Positions 22,610 to 31,857 of a stretch of 64,000 nt of DNA are shown piece after piece. Every line of letters begins with the position of its first letter. The stretch's first letter is position 1. The notes under the pieces are model-generated. The model saw only the letters and a program-made list of their open reading frames with translations. It had not been told where the DNA came from and made no database searches. The position numbers were made by a program, and so were the translations under genes. Source of the stretch: Mycolicibacterium phlei (GTDB lineage: Bacteria; Actinomycetota; Actinomycetes; Mycobacteriales; Mycobacteriaceae); NCBI RefSeq assembly GCF_001583415.1, contig NZ_CP014475.1, positions 620,001 to 684,000 of the forward strand, read 5' to 3'.

Positions 22610-23743
22610 TTACCGGTCGGCGTCGGTGTAGCGGATCACGCCGCGGATGTTGCGGCCCTCCAGCATGTCCTGGTAGCCCTCGTTGATCTGCTCCAGGCGG
22701 TACTGCCGGGTGACCATGTCGTCGAGGTTGAGACGACCGGCCTTGTACATCGACAGCAGCTGCGGGATGTCGTGGTGCGGGTTGCCGCCGCCGAAGATGG
22801 TGCCCTGCAGGCGCTTCTGCAGCAGGGTCAGCATCGACAGGTTCAGCTTCACATCGTTGGACGCCATGTTGGCGACCGCGGTGGCGACGACGGTGCCGCC
22901 CTTGGCGGTGATGTTCATGTAGTCGTCGATGTCCTCGCCCTTGAGCTCGCCGACGGTGACGATCGTCTTGTGCGCCATCCGGCCCTGGGTGACCTCGGCG
23001 ACGCCGGCCATCGCGCTGTGGATGTCCGGGTAGGCGTGCGTGGCACCGAACTTCAGCGCCGCATCGCGTTTGAACTCGACGGGATCGACGACGAAGATGT
23101 TGCGCGCGCCGGCGTTGAGCGCACCCTGCAGCGCGCCGGTGCCGACACCGCCGACGCCGACGATGACCACGTCCTCACCGGGGCGGACGTCGCCGCTGCG
23201 GACCGCCGAACCGTAGCCGGTGGTGACGCCGCAGCCCACCAGGCAGGCCACCTCGAACGGGATCGACGGGTCGATCTTCACCACCGAGCTCTTGTGCACG
23301 ACCATGTACGGGCTGAAGGTGCCCAGCAGGGTCATCGGGATGACGGGCTGGCCGTTCTTGACCGCGTGGATGCGGTGGGTGCCGTCGCTGACCGCCACAC
23401 CGGCGAGCAGGCCGGCGCCGAGGTCGCAGAGGTTGCGCAGGCCCTCCTGACAGGCCGGACACTCACCGCAGGACGGGATGAACGACAGCACGACGTGGTC
23501 GCCGGGCTGGATGTGCTCGACACCGGGGCCCACCTCGGTGACGATGCCCGCGCCCTCGTGGCCGCCGAGCACCGGGAAGCCGGCCATCGGGATGTCGCCG
23601 GTGACCAGGTGGTGGTCAGAGTGGCACATCCCGGAGGCTTCCATCTGGATCTTGACCTCGTCCTTGACGGGGTCACCGATCTCGATCTCCTCGATCGACC
23701 ACGGCTGATTGAACTCCCAGATAAGGGCGCCTTTTGTCTTCAT
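22610..23743 (-). CDS. adhB: Zinc-dependent alcohol dehydrogenase (AdhB, NDMA-dependent type)
   Basis: A 377-residue zinc alcohol dehydrogenase with GHEGAGIVTEVG for catalytic zinc binding, structural zinc cysteines in CGECPACQEGLRNLC, and the VIVGVGGVGTGALQGALNAGA Rossmann loop. It resembles Rv0761c (AdhB) and the NDMA-dependent alcohol dehydrogenases that retain NADH and depend on mycofactocin-type electron acceptors. I chose the ATG at 23743 (MKTKGALIWEF); a frame to 23776 is unlikely. A TetR-type palindrome lies 51-64 bases upstream. Confidence 0.93.
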   Translation of the reverse strand: MKTKGALIWEFNQPWSIEEIEIGDPVKDEVKIQMEASGMCHSDHHLVTGDIPMAGFPVLGGHEGAGIVTEVGPGVEHIQPGDHVVLSFIPSCGECPACQEGLRNLCDLGAGLLAGVAVSDGTHRIHAVKNGQPVIPMTLLGTFSPYMVVHKSSVVKIDPSIPFEVACLVGCGVTTGYGSAVRSGDVRPGEDVVIVGVGGVGTGALQGALNAGARNIFVVDPVEFKRDAALKFGATHAYPDIHSAMAGVAEVTQGRMAHKTIVTVGELKGEDIDDYMNITAKGGTVVATAVANMASNDVKLNLSMLTLLQKRLQGTIFGGGNPHHDIPQLLSMYKAGRLNLDDMVTRQYRLEQINEGYQDMLEGRNIRGVIRYTDADR

Positions 23744-23793
23744 TCGCTGGTGCCTTCCGCTAGAACAAGTGCCCACAGACTAGAGGTATTAGT

Positions 23794-23807
23794 TTGACAG
23801 GTGTCAA
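23794..23807. promoter_or_regulatory. Palindrome TTGACAGGTGTCAA upstream of adhB
   Basis: The 14-base inverted repeat (6-2-6) lies 51 bases before the adhB ATG, downstream of the Rv0762c-like gene. It matches the TNGACANNTGTCNA pattern also found at 28609-28622 over the TetR gene start and, imperfectly, at 28721-28734 before aldA. It is probably an operator for that TetR protein. Confidence 0.6.
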
Positions 23808-23829
23808 GCCCCTCCAAGCAACTGCTTGG

Positions 23830-24375
23830 TTACCAGAGTGGCACAGGCGCCTGGCCTAGTGGGTAATACCCCGGAAGCTTCTCCCCGGCCAGTGACCGTT
23901 CGATGCGTTTCTGCATGCCGGGCGACAGATCGCCGGACTCGATGAGCTTGGCGTAACCCTTCGCGACGTGGTTGAAGTCGAAGAAGTCGCGCTGCCACTC
24001 GATCTTGAGATCGGCATTGAGCCGGAACCAACTGCCCCCGATGCCGTAGATCTCGGCGGTGGTGCCGTCGGACTTGTGGGCGATCTGCTTCCAGAACCCG
24101 ACGATCTCGCCCTGCCGGTCGTCGACGATCACCTTCTGGTACTCGTAGACCCAGTTCTCCAGGCCCTCCATCTCCAGGCCCAGGGCGATGTCGCGGATCT
24201 CATCCTTGCCGACGCACATGACGTCTTCCTTGGGTCCGATGTTCCACCCGTAGGTGGCGTCGTCGGCGTAGAACTCGGCCAGCGGCTTCCAGTCGCCGTT
24301 GCGTTCGGCTTCACGGTTGGCCTCCAGCCATTCCTCGACCCACTTGTCGAGGGCTTCGCGGGGCAGTGACGGCAT
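23830..24375 (-). CDS. SnoaL/NTF2-like conserved protein (Rv0762c-like)
   Basis: A 181-residue protein with an NTF2-like pattern: ALDKWVEEWLEANREAERNGDWKPLAEFYADDATYGWNIGP, then VYEYQKVIVDDRQGEIVGFWKQIAHKSDG and a long C-terminal tail. It matches the position and recalled sequence of Rv0762c. NTF2-like folds bind small hydrophobic ligands; the substrate is unknown. It follows the ferredoxin by 11 bp in the leftward cyp51 operon. Confidence 0.88.
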   Translation of the reverse strand: MPSLPREALDKWVEEWLEANREAERNGDWKPLAEFYADDATYGWNIGPKEDVMCVGKDEIRDIALGLEMEGLENWVYEYQKVIVDDRQGEIVGFWKQIAHKSDGTTAEIYGIGGSWFRLNADLKIEWQRDFFDFNHVAKGYAKLIESGDLSPGMQKRIERSLAGEKLPGYYPLGQAPVPLW

Positions 24376-24386
24376 TGTCTACTCTC

Positions 24387-24614
<228 letters not shown>

Positions 24615-25967
24615 CTACTGGGTACGCCTGCGGTAACGGGCTTTGGCCGGCCGCTGCAGCTGCACCACCATCTTCGAGTGGTCGTTGCGGTACGTCTCCG
24701 GCGGCTGGGCCATCTCGAACTCGTACTCGCGCAACAGAACCGAGAAGATCGCCTTGATCTGCATCTGGGCGAACGCGGCGCCGACGCAGCGGTGCCTGCC
24801 CGCGCCGAACGGGATCCAGGTCCACCGGTTGACCAGATCCTCCTGGCGCGGCTTGTCGTAGCGGCTGGGATCGAACTCGTCCGGGTTCGGGAAGTCCTCC
24901 GGGATCCGGTTGCTGATCGCCGGCGACGCGGCGACGAAGTCGCCCTTGTGGATCGGGTAACCGCACACCTCGAACTCGCCCTGGGCCACCCGCATCAGGA
25001 TGATCAGCGGCGGGTGCAGCCGCAGCGTCTCCTTGACGACGTTGTCCAGCAGCGGGATCTGGCGCAGCGCGTGGAAGTTCACCGCCTGACCGTCGGCGTA
25101 GAGCTCGTCGAGCTCCTTGACCACGTTGGCGTAGACGTCGGGATGGCGGATCAGCTCGATCAGCGTCCACGCCGATGTGCCGGAGCTCGTGTGGTGGCCG
25201 GCGAACATCAGCGAGATGAACATGCCGGTGATCTCGTCGGCGGAGAACCGCGGGTTGCCGTCCTCGTCCTTGATCGACACCAGCACGTCGAGCATGTCGC
25301 GGTCGGCCTTGTCCCTGGGCGGGTTGGCCAGCCGCTGGTCGATGATCTCCTGAACCAGCGCAACGAGTTTCACCCGGGCCTCGTCGCGGACCCGGAAGCT
25401 CTCGATCGGCAGGTAGGGGTCGACGTAGCACAGCGGGTCGGTGCCCCGCTCGAGCAGGTGGTAGTACTCGGCGAACCGCTTGTCGAGCTGGTTGCGGAAC
25501 TTCAGGCCGATCAGGCACGCCGTGGAGGTGTAGATCGTCAGCTCGGCGAAGAAGTCGAGCAGGTCGATCTCACCCTCGTCGCCCCAGTCCGCGATCATCT
25601 TGCGGACCTCGCCCTCGATCGTGGTGGCGTGGCTCTTCATGTGGTCGCCGCGCAGCGCGGAGTTGTGCAGCATCTCCTTGCGCCGCTCGGGGCTGGCGTC
25701 GAACACCACGCCCTTGCCGAAGATCGGCGTCATGAACGGGTAGGCCTCGGCCTGGTCGAGATCCTCGTCGGCGGACCGGAAGAAGAACTCGTTGGCCTCC
25801 GCACCCGTCAGCAGGATGACGTGCTTGTCGGCCAGCTGGAACCAGCCGACGTCCCCGCACTCCTCGCGGACCCGCCTCATCAACCCGATCGGGTCGGTGC
25901 GGAACTCCTCGAGGTGTCCGTGTTCCTCCTCGCCGCCGGAGACCCGGGGCACGATCGCTGTGGTCAT
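24615..25967 (-). CDS. cyp51: Sterol 14-alpha-demethylase CYP51
   Basis: The 450-residue P450 has the CYP51 substrate-recognition regions (YHLLERGTDPLCYVDPYLPI; FAGHHTSSGTSAWTLIELI for the I-helix), ETLRLHPPLIILMR for the ExxR motif, and the heme-binding loop FGAGRHRCVGAAFAQMQ. The length matches M. tuberculosis CYP51 (451 residues), which demethylates lanosterol-like sterols. The SDR stop overlaps its ATG in an ATGA, so translation is coupled. The ferredoxin gene follows. Confidence 0.97.
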   Translation of the reverse strand: MTTAIVPRVSGGEEEHGHLEEFRTDPIGLMRRVREECGDVGWFQLADKHVILLTGAEANEFFFRSADEDLDQAEAYPFMTPIFGKGVVFDASPERRKEMLHNSALRGDHMKSHATTIEGEVRKMIADWGDEGEIDLLDFFAELTIYTSTACLIGLKFRNQLDKRFAEYYHLLERGTDPLCYVDPYLPIESFRVRDEARVKLVALVQEIIDQRLANPPRDKADRDMLDVLVSIKDEDGNPRFSADEITGMFISLMFAGHHTSSGTSAWTLIELIRHPDVYANVVKELDELYADGQAVNFHALRQIPLLDNVVKETLRLHPPLIILMRVAQGEFEVCGYPIHKGDFVAASPAISNRIPEDFPNPDEFDPSRYDKPRQEDLVNRWTWIPFGAGRHRCVGAAFAQMQIKAIFSVLLREYEFEMAQPPETYRNDHSKMVVQLQRPAKARYRRRTQ

Positions 25968-26791
25968 GAGTTCGGTACTCCCTCTTCACCGAGTGCGAGC
26001 TTCTGACGTTCCTTGACTTCGGCCAGCGGGGCCTCGGGCTGCAGCTCCATGCTCGCGATGAACCCGCCGCGCGGTGTCTCGGCGACGAACGTGATGGCGC
26101 GCGCCAGGTCCTTGGCCCGCAGGAAGTAGTCGTGGCGGGCCTGCCCCCACTTGGCCCAGTCCTCCAGCGCCGGACCGAGTTTCTCGGCGGGCAGGCTCCA
26201 GCCCATGTTCGTCTTGGTGGGGCCGGGATGCACGACCGACGCGCGCACCCCGGTGCCCTCGAGTTCCATCTGCAGGTTGGTCACCATCGCGACCAGGCCC
26301 GCCTTGGCGGCGCCGTAGGCACCCATGTGCGGGCGCTGGCGCAGTGCGACGTCGGAGCCGACGAAGATCAGGTCGCCGCGGCGGCGTTCGATCATGCCGG
26401 GCAGCACCGCGGTGGCCAGCCGGTTGGCGCCGACGAGGTGGATCTGCAGCTGCCGCTCGAAGTCCTCGGTGCTGGTCTCGGCGATCTTGCCGAAGTCGGT
26501 GTCACCGGCGCCGGCGACCAGCACCTCGATGTCGCCGAGGGCCTCGGTGGCCTGCGCGACAAAGGTTTTCACCGAGTCGGGATCGGTGACGTCGAGCCGG
26601 AACCCGACCGCCTCGCCGCCGTCGGCGTTGATCTTGCCGACGAGCTCCTCGAGCTTGTCCACGCGTCGAGCGCCGAGCGCGACCGGGAAGCCGCGCGCGG
26701 CCATCTCGATCGCCGTGGCCTCGCCGATACCGGAGGAGGCGCCGGCGACGATGACGGGTCGGCGGTCGGGCAGGGGATCAAAACGCGGCAT
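25964..26791 (-). CDS. SDR family oxidoreductase (Rv0765c-like)
   Basis: The 275-residue SDR has VAGASSGIGEATA as the NAD(P) loop, GAGDTDFG in the NNAG position, FVGSDVALRQ containing the catalytic Ser, and YGAAKAG as YxxxK. Its place between cyp51 and cyp123 suggests action on a sterol or terpenoid oxidised by these P450s. I chose ATG 26791 because a longer frame to 26848 adds an unrelated Ser/Pro stretch. The stop overlaps the cyp51 start. Confidence 0.92.
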   Translation of the reverse strand: MPRFDPLPDRRPVIVAGASSGIGEATAIEMAARGFPVALGARRVDKLEELVGKINADGGEAVGFRLDVTDPDSVKTFVAQATEALGDIEVLVAGAGDTDFGKIAETSTEDFERQLQIHLVGANRLATAVLPGMIERRRGDLIFVGSDVALRQRPHMGAYGAAKAGLVAMVTNLQMELEGTGVRASVVHPGPTKTNMGWSLPAEKLGPALEDWAKWGQARHDYFLRAKDLARAITFVAETPRGGFIASMELQPEAPLAEVKERQKLALGEEGVPNS

Positions 26792-26801
26792 GTGGTGACC
26801 T

Positions 26802-28010
26802 TCAGCGGTTCTCGACGGTGATGGGCAGGTGAGCGAATCCGCGGACATTGCTGGAGTGGACGCGGACGGCGTTGTCCTCGTCGACCTGATATCCGCGGAT
26901 CCGCTTGAACAACTCGGCCAGCGCCACCCTGCCCTCCATTCGCGCCAGGTGGGCGCCCAGGCAGAAGTGTGCTCCGCTGCCGAAACTCATGAGTTTGGAG
27001 CCGATGTCGCGACCGATCAGGAAGCGGTCCGGGTCGTCGAACACCCGCTCGTCGCGATGTGCGGATCCGGGCAGGAGCAGCAGCACATCACCCTCGGGGA
27101 TCCTGGTGTCGTACAGCGTGAGATCGCCGACGACGGTGCGCGCGAGGATCTGGCTGGAGGTGTCGTAGCGCAGCGTCTCCTCCACCCACTCCGGGATCCG
27201 GTCCAGATCGTCGTACAGCGGCGCGACCTGATCGGGGTTGCGATGGCCCCAGAACATGGCGTTGGCGAGAAGTTTCGTCGTGGTCTCGTTGCCCGCGATG
27301 ACCATCAGGAACATGAAGCCGAGGATCTCGTCGTCGGTGAGCCGGTCACCGTCGATCTCGGCCTCCAAAAGCGCGGTGGTCAGGTCGTCGGTGGGCGTCC
27401 TGCGCCGCTCGGCGACCATGCCCTGGTAGTAGACGATCAGGTTGATCGACGCCTCCACCGCTGCGGGCGGCACGTCGGTCACCCCCTCCTCGCGGTGCAT
27501 CACCGCATCGGCCCACGCCCGCAGTTGCGCGCGGTCGGGCTCGGGGACGCCCATCAGCTCGGAGATCACGTCCATTGGCAGCTTGCCGGCGAAATCGTCG
27601 ACGTAGTCCACGGTTTCACCGCTGCGCGCCTTGTCCAGCATGGTGTCGAGATGCTGGTTTGCGATCTCGGTGACCCGCGGTTCGAGCTCGCGGATGCGGC
27701 GCGGGGTGAAGCCCTTCGACACCAGGGTGCGCAGCCGCAGGTGGTCGGGGTCGTCCATCGCCAAAAACGACATGGTCTTGCTGGCGTGCGGGCCGCGGGA
27801 GGCCGGATCCAGGGAGACGCCGAACTTGTTGGACAGCGTCGTGCTGTTGCGGAACCCGGCCAGCACGTCGGCGTGCCGCGACAGCGCCCAGAAGCCGAGC
27901 TCCTCGTTGCGGTACAGCGGAGCCTCGTCGCGCAGCCGCTTGTAGTAGGGGTACGGGTCCTCGTGGAAGTCGTAATCGTATGGGTCCAGCTTGATTTCGC
28001 TGAGCGTCAC
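26802..28010 (-). CDS. cyp123: Cytochrome P450 CYP123-like
   Basis: The 402-residue P450 has LVSKGFTPRRIRELEP in the C-helix region, I-helix MVIAGNETTTKLLANA, ExxR motif VEETLRYDTSSQI, and the heme loop FGSGAHFCLGAHLARMEGR. Length and position match CYP123 (Rv0766c, 402 residues), whose substrate is not established. The TetR stop overlaps its ATG by 4 bases, and it precedes the SDR and cyp51 in one leftward operon. Confidence 0.94.
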   Translation of the reverse strand: MTLSEIKLDPYDYDFHEDPYPYYKRLRDEAPLYRNEELGFWALSRHADVLAGFRNSTTLSNKFGVSLDPASRGPHASKTMSFLAMDDPDHLRLRTLVSKGFTPRRIRELEPRVTEIANQHLDTMLDKARSGETVDYVDDFAGKLPMDVISELMGVPEPDRAQLRAWADAVMHREEGVTDVPPAAVEASINLIVYYQGMVAERRRTPTDDLTTALLEAEIDGDRLTDDEILGFMFLMVIAGNETTTKLLANAMFWGHRNPDQVAPLYDDLDRIPEWVEETLRYDTSSQILARTVVGDLTLYDTRIPEGDVLLLLPGSAHRDERVFDDPDRFLIGRDIGSKLMSFGSGAHFCLGAHLARMEGRVALAELFKRIRGYQVDEDNAVRVHSSNVRGFAHLPITVENR

Positions 28011-28615
28011 TGTTCCTCTCCCAGGATGAGCCCGACCACGTAGCTCAGTCGGTCGGCGATCTGGTGGTATGTGAAGGCGCCGCTGCCCGCGTTGACCAGC
28101 GCGCCGAAGAACGTCATCTCCAGTGCGGCCAGGGCCCGCGGGTCGGCGTCCGGGCCCATGGCCGAGCGGATGCGGCGATGGATCTCAGCGCCGATCTTGT
28201 CGCGCACCTTGCGCACCGCGGGGTCGTTACCGCTGAGCAGGGCGGTGGTGCAGGCCGCCGCCACCTCGGGTTCGTCGGCTACGGTCAGTGCCATCGCCCG
28301 CAGCGCCTTCTGCACGCGGGTCAACCGTGTCTCGTTGACGTCGGTGAAGTACGGCACCTGGCGCATCAGGTCCAGGTAGACCTCGGCGATCAGGTGGTTC
28401 TTCGACGAGAAGTAGGTGTAGGCGGTCGCGGGAGCCACCTTGGCGCGGGCGGCGACGGCGCGCACGGTCAGATCGGCGTAGGACGACTCGCGCAGCATCT
28501 CCATCCCGGCCGCGAGGACCTTGCGGAAGGTCTCCTCCTGGCGGCGGTTGCGCGGCGGTTCGCCGTCCGCCGCAGGCGTACCGCCTGTGGTCGCCACCAC
28601 GGGTTCGCTGGACAC
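28007..28615 (-). CDS. TetR family transcriptional regulator (Rv0767c-like)
   Basis: The 202-residue protein has an N-terminal TetR domain (REETFRKVLAAGMEMLRESSYADLTVRAVAARAKVAPATAYTYFSSKNHLIAEVYLDLM). The C-terminal ligand domain is all-helical and of unknown specificity. The GTG start lies inside a perfect 14-base palindrome, so the protein most likely represses its own operon (TetR-cyp123-SDR-cyp51-ferredoxin), and probably the divergent aldA and the nearby adhB through related palindromes. This is inferred from site similarity. Confidence 0.93.
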   Translation of the reverse strand: MSSEPVVATTGGTPAADGEPPRNRRQEETFRKVLAAGMEMLRESSYADLTVRAVAARAKVAPATAYTYFSSKNHLIAEVYLDLMRQVPYFTDVNETRLTRVQKALRAMALTVADEPEVAAACTTALLSGNDPAVRKVRDKIGAEIHRRIRSAMGPDADPRALAALEMTFFGALVNAGSGAFTYHQIADRLSYVVGLILGEEQ

Positions 28616-28622
28616 GTGTCCA
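28609..28622. promoter_or_regulatory. Perfect palindrome TGGACACGTGTCCA at the TetR gene start
   Basis: A 14-base perfect palindrome covers the GTG start codon of the TetR gene. Because it overlaps the start, binding would block transcription of a leaderless or short-leader message. It shares the TNGACANNTGTCNA core with the site at 23794-23807. Confidence 0.65.
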
Positions 28623-28720
28623 AGTTATCGGACGTCGTGAATATCGCGCAAGTACCCAGGTACTGCGGCACTGCTTGCCAGATGTGAGAACCGGCCACTA
28701 AGGTGCGGAACAAGGCAATC

Positions 28721-28734
28721 CAGACAAGTGTCCA
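28721..28734. promoter_or_regulatory. Imperfect copy of the TetR palindrome upstream of aldA
   Basis: CAGACAAGTGTCCA lies 23 bases before the aldA ATG and keeps GACAnnTGTC with one arm slightly degenerate. Its position between the TetR gene and the divergent aldA operon suits control of the rightward operon by the same repressor. Confidence 0.55.
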
Positions 28735-28756
28735 GTATCGGGCGAACGGAGACGCG

Positions 28757-30226
28757 ATGGCAGTGCTGCCGAATCGGGAGAGTCAGCTACTCATCGACGG
28801 CAAGCTGGTGGCCGGCAGCGGCGGGACCTACACCACCATCAACCCCGCGACCGAGGAGGTGCTCGGCGTCGCCGCCGACGCCACCGCCGAGGACATGGGC
28901 CGGGCCATCGAGGCGGCCAGGCGGGCGTTCGACGACACCGACTGGTCCACCAACACCGAACTGCGGGTGCGCTGCCTGCGGCAGCTGCAGACCGCGCTGA
29001 AGGACAACCTCGAGGAGTTGCGCGAGCTGACCATCGCCGAGGTCGGCGCGCCGCGGATGCTGACGTCCGGCGGCCAGCTCGAGACGCCGATCGAGGACCT
29101 GTCGGTCGCCGCCGACACCGCCGAGAACTACCAGTGGGCAACCGATCTCGGCTACGCCACCCCGCAGGGCATCCCGACCAACCGGCGCGTCGTGCGCGAG
29201 GCGGTCGGCGTCGTCGGCGCCATCACGCCGTGGAACTTCCCGCACCAGATCAACCTGGCCAAGATCGGGCCGGCGCTGGCGGCCGGAAACACGTTGGTGC
29301 TCAAGCCCGCTCCCGACACCCCGTGGTGCGCGGGCGCACTGGCCGAGCTGATCGCCGAGCACACCGACTTCCCGCCCGGTGTGGTCAACATCGTCACCTC
29401 CAGCGACCACGGGGTGGGGGCGCTGCTGAGCGAGGACCCGCGGGTGGACATGGTGTCGTTCACCGGGTCGACGGCCACCGGCCGGGCGGTGATGACCGCC
29501 GCGGCGGCCACCATCAAGAAGGTCTTCCTCGAACTGGGCGGCAAGTCGGCGTTTTTGGTGCTCGACGACGCCGATCTGGCCGGCGCCTGCTCGATGGCCG
29601 GGTTCACCGCCTCGATGCACGCCGGACAGGGCTGCGCGATCACCACCCGACTGGTGGTGCCGCGGGCACGCTACGACGAGGCCGTCGAGGCGGCCGCGGC
29701 CACCATGGGGTCGCTGAAACCCGGCGACCCCAACGATCCGCGCACGGTGTGCGGCCCGGTGATCTCGGCGCGTCAGCGCGACCGGGTGCAGGGCTACCTC
29801 GATCTGGCGGTCACCGAGGGCGGCCGGTTCGCCTGCGGCGGTGGGCGTCCCGCCGACCGCGACAAGGGCTTCTTCATCGAGCCGACGGTGGTGGCCGGGC
29901 TGACCAACGACGCCCGGGTGGCGCGCGAGGAGATCTTCGGGCCGGTGCTGACCGTGATCGCCCACGACGGCGACGACGACGCGGTGCGCATCGCCAACGA
30001 CTCGCCGTACGGGTTGAGCGGCACCGTGTTCTCCGCCGACCCGGAGCGCGCCGACCGGGTGGCCGCGCGGCTGCGGGTCGGCACCGTCAACATCAACGGC
30101 GGCATCTGGTACTCCGGTGACATGCCGTTCGGCGGGTACAAGCAGTCCGGGATCGGCCGCGAGATGGGGCTGGCCGGTTTCGAGGAGTACACCGAGATCA
30201 AGGCGATTGCCACGGCGGCCAACTAG
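28757..30226 (+). CDS. aldA: NAD-dependent aldehyde dehydrogenase AldA
   Basis: The 489-residue enzyme (same length as Rv0768) has the NAD loop, GSTATGRAVM, catalytic Glu in ELGGKSAFLVLDDAD and catalytic Cys in GQGCAITTRLVVP. It oxidises aldehydes to acids, probably alcohol-derived products of AdhB in this cluster. The ATG at 28757 is preceded by CGGAGA; a longer frame to 28703 covers the operator. The rightward operon continues with an SDR, a 6PGDH-like enzyme, a carboxymuconolactone decarboxylase-like protein and a 412-residue unknown. Confidence 0.96.
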   Translation: MAVLPNRESQLLIDGKLVAGSGGTYTTINPATEEVLGVAADATAEDMGRAIEAARRAFDDTDWSTNTELRVRCLRQLQTALKDNLEELRELTIAEVGAPRMLTSGGQLETPIEDLSVAADTAENYQWATDLGYATPQGIPTNRRVVREAVGVVGAITPWNFPHQINLAKIGPALAAGNTLVLKPAPDTPWCAGALAELIAEHTDFPPGVVNIVTSSDHGVGALLSEDPRVDMVSFTGSTATGRAVMTAAAATIKKVFLELGGKSAFLVLDDADLAGACSMAGFTASMHAGQGCAITTRLVVPRARYDEAVEAAAATMGSLKPGDPNDPRTVCGPVISARQRDRVQGYLDLAVTEGGRFACGGGRPADRDKGFFIEPTVVAGLTNDARVAREEIFGPVLTVIAHDGDDDAVRIANDSPYGLSGTVFSADPERADRVAARLRVGTVNINGGIWYSGDMPFGGYKQSGIGREMGLAGFEEYTEIKAIATAAN

Positions 30227-30262
30227 AACCTGTGCACCTGCACCACATCCGAGGAGACATAC

Positions 30263-31012
30263 GTGGGACGTTTTGACAACAAGGTCGGCATCGTCACCGG
30301 TGCCGGCGGCGGCATCGGCCAGGCCTACGCCGAGGCGCTCGCGCGCGAGGGTGCGGCGGTGGTGGTCGCCGACATCAACCTCGAGGGCGCGCAGAAGGTC
30401 GCCGACGGCATCAAGGGCGAGGGCGGTAACGCGCTGGCGGTGCGCGTCGACGTGTCCGACCCGGAGTCGGCCAAGGAGATGGCCGCGCAGACGCTTTCGG
30501 AGTTCGGCGGCATCGACTACCTGGTCAACAACGCCGCGATCTTCGGCGGGATGAAGCTGGACTTCCTGATCACCGTCGACTGGGACTACTACAAGAAGTT
30601 CATGAGCGTGAACCTCGACGGGGCGCTGGTGTGCACCCGGGCGGTGTACAAGAAGATGGCCAAGCGCGGCGGCGGGGCGATCGTCAACCAGTCGTCGACC
30701 GCGGCGTGGCTGTACTCGAACTACTACGGCCTGGCCAAGGCGGGTGTGAACAGCCTGACCCAGCAGCTGGCCACCGAGCTCGGCGGGCAGAACATCCGCG
30801 TCAACGCCATCGCGCCGGGCCCGATCGACACCGAGGCCAACCGCACGACCACCCCCAAGGAGATGGTCGACGACATCGTCAAGCGGATCCCGTTGTCGCG
30901 CATGGGCGAACCCGAGGACCTGGTCGGCATGTGCCTGTTCCTGCTGTCCGACGAGGCCAAGTGGATCACCGGGCAGATCTTCAACGTCGACGGCGGGCAG
31001 ATCATCCGATGA
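30263..31012 (+). CDS. SDR family oxidoreductase (Rv0769-like)
   Basis: The 249-residue classical SDR has VTGAGGGIGQAYAEAL, NNAAIFGG, catalytic Ser in NQSSTAAWLYSN and YYGLAKAG as YxxxK. The C-terminal VDGGQIIR tail is typical. Substrate unknown; it may oxidise alcohols of sterol or short-chain compounds. CGAGGAG precedes the GTG start. The stop overlaps the next ATG (ATGA), so the genes are coupled. Confidence 0.95.
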   Translation: MGRFDNKVGIVTGAGGGIGQAYAEALAREGAAVVVADINLEGAQKVADGIKGEGGNALAVRVDVSDPESAKEMAAQTLSEFGGIDYLVNNAAIFGGMKLDFLITVDWDYYKKFMSVNLDGALVCTRAVYKKMAKRGGGAIVNQSSTAAWLYSNYYGLAKAGVNSLTQQLATELGGQNIRVNAIAPGPIDTEANRTTTPKEMVDDIVKRIPLSRMGEPEDLVGMCLFLLSDEAKWITGQIFNVDGGQIIR

Positions 31013-31857
31013 GTGACCTCAAGCTCGGCTACATCGGGCTCGGCAACATGGGCGCCCCGATGGCCAAGCGACTGGTGGACTGGCCCGGCGGGCTGATCGT
31101 CTTCGATGTGCGCGCCGAGGCGATGACGCCGCTGACCGACCTCGGGGCGACGGCCGCCGAGAGCGTGGCAGATGTCGCGCGCGCCGACCTGATCAGCGTG
31201 ACGGTGCTCAACGACGATCAGGTCCGCACGGTGGTCGGCGAGTTGGCGGCCAACGCCAAACCGGGCACCGTCATCGCCATCCACTCCACGATCAGCCCGG
31301 AGACCGCCGTCGAGCTCGCCGAGCAGTTGCGGGCGAAGGACATTCACATCGTCGACGCGCCGGTCAGCGGTGGCGGCGGTGCGGCCGACAAGGGTGAGCT
31401 GGCGGTGATGGTCGGCGCCGAGCGAGACGTGTACGAGCGGATCAAGCCGGCGTTCAAGCGGTTCGCGTCGCTGGTGGTGCATGCCGGGGAGCCGGGAGCC
31501 GGCACGCGGATGAAGCTGGCGCGCAACATGCTGACGTTCACCAGCTACGTCGCGGCATGTGAGGCGATGAAGCTGGCGGAGGCGTCGGGTCTGAGCCTGC
31601 AGGCGCTGGGCCGCGTGGTGCGGCACAGCGACGCCCAGAGTGGCGGCCCCGGCGCGATCATCGTGCGCGAGGACATGACGGACCTGACGCCGGATCACTG
31701 GCTGTATGAGGCGTTCACCCACACCCGCGGGCTGGGGGAGAAGGACCTCAGCCTGGCGCTGGCGCTGGGCGAGCAGACCCACGTCGAGCTGCCGCTGGCC
31801 GAGATCGCGCTGAAGAACCTGGCCGCCGGTCTCGGCGTGCCGTACACGAAGGAGTGA
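31009..31857 (+). CDS. NAD(P)-dependent beta-hydroxyacid dehydrogenase-like protein (Rv0770-like)
   Basis: The 282-residue protein has GLGNMGAPMAKRL (nucleotide loop), HSTISPETAVELAEQLRAKDIHIVDAPVSGGGGAA (catalytic region with the conserved DAPVSGG) and the lysine-bearing helix TRMKLARNML. It belongs to the 3-hydroxyisobutyrate dehydrogenase / 6-phosphogluconate dehydrogenase-like family. The start overlaps the SDR stop, and its own stop overlaps the next gene. Confidence 0.94.
   Translation: MSDLKLGYIGLGNMGAPMAKRLVDWPGGLIVFDVRAEAMTPLTDLGATAAESVADVARADLISVTVLNDDQVRTVVGELAANAKPGTVIAIHSTISPETAVELAEQLRAKDIHIVDAPVSGGGGAADKGELAVMVGAERDVYERIKPAFKRFASLVVHAGEPGAGTRMKLARNMLTFTSYVAACEAMKLAEASGLSLQALGRVVRHSDAQSGGPGAIIVREDMTDLTPDHWLYEAFTHTRGLGEKDLSLALALGEQTHVELPLAEIALKNLAAGLGVPYTKE

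Noticed and set aside
23761..23776. KstR-type site (TAGAACAAGTGCCC) upstream of adhB
   Set aside because: Only one half matches TNNAACNNGTTNNA; the GTT half is degenerate. The TTGACAGGTGTCAA palindrome beside it is the stronger site.
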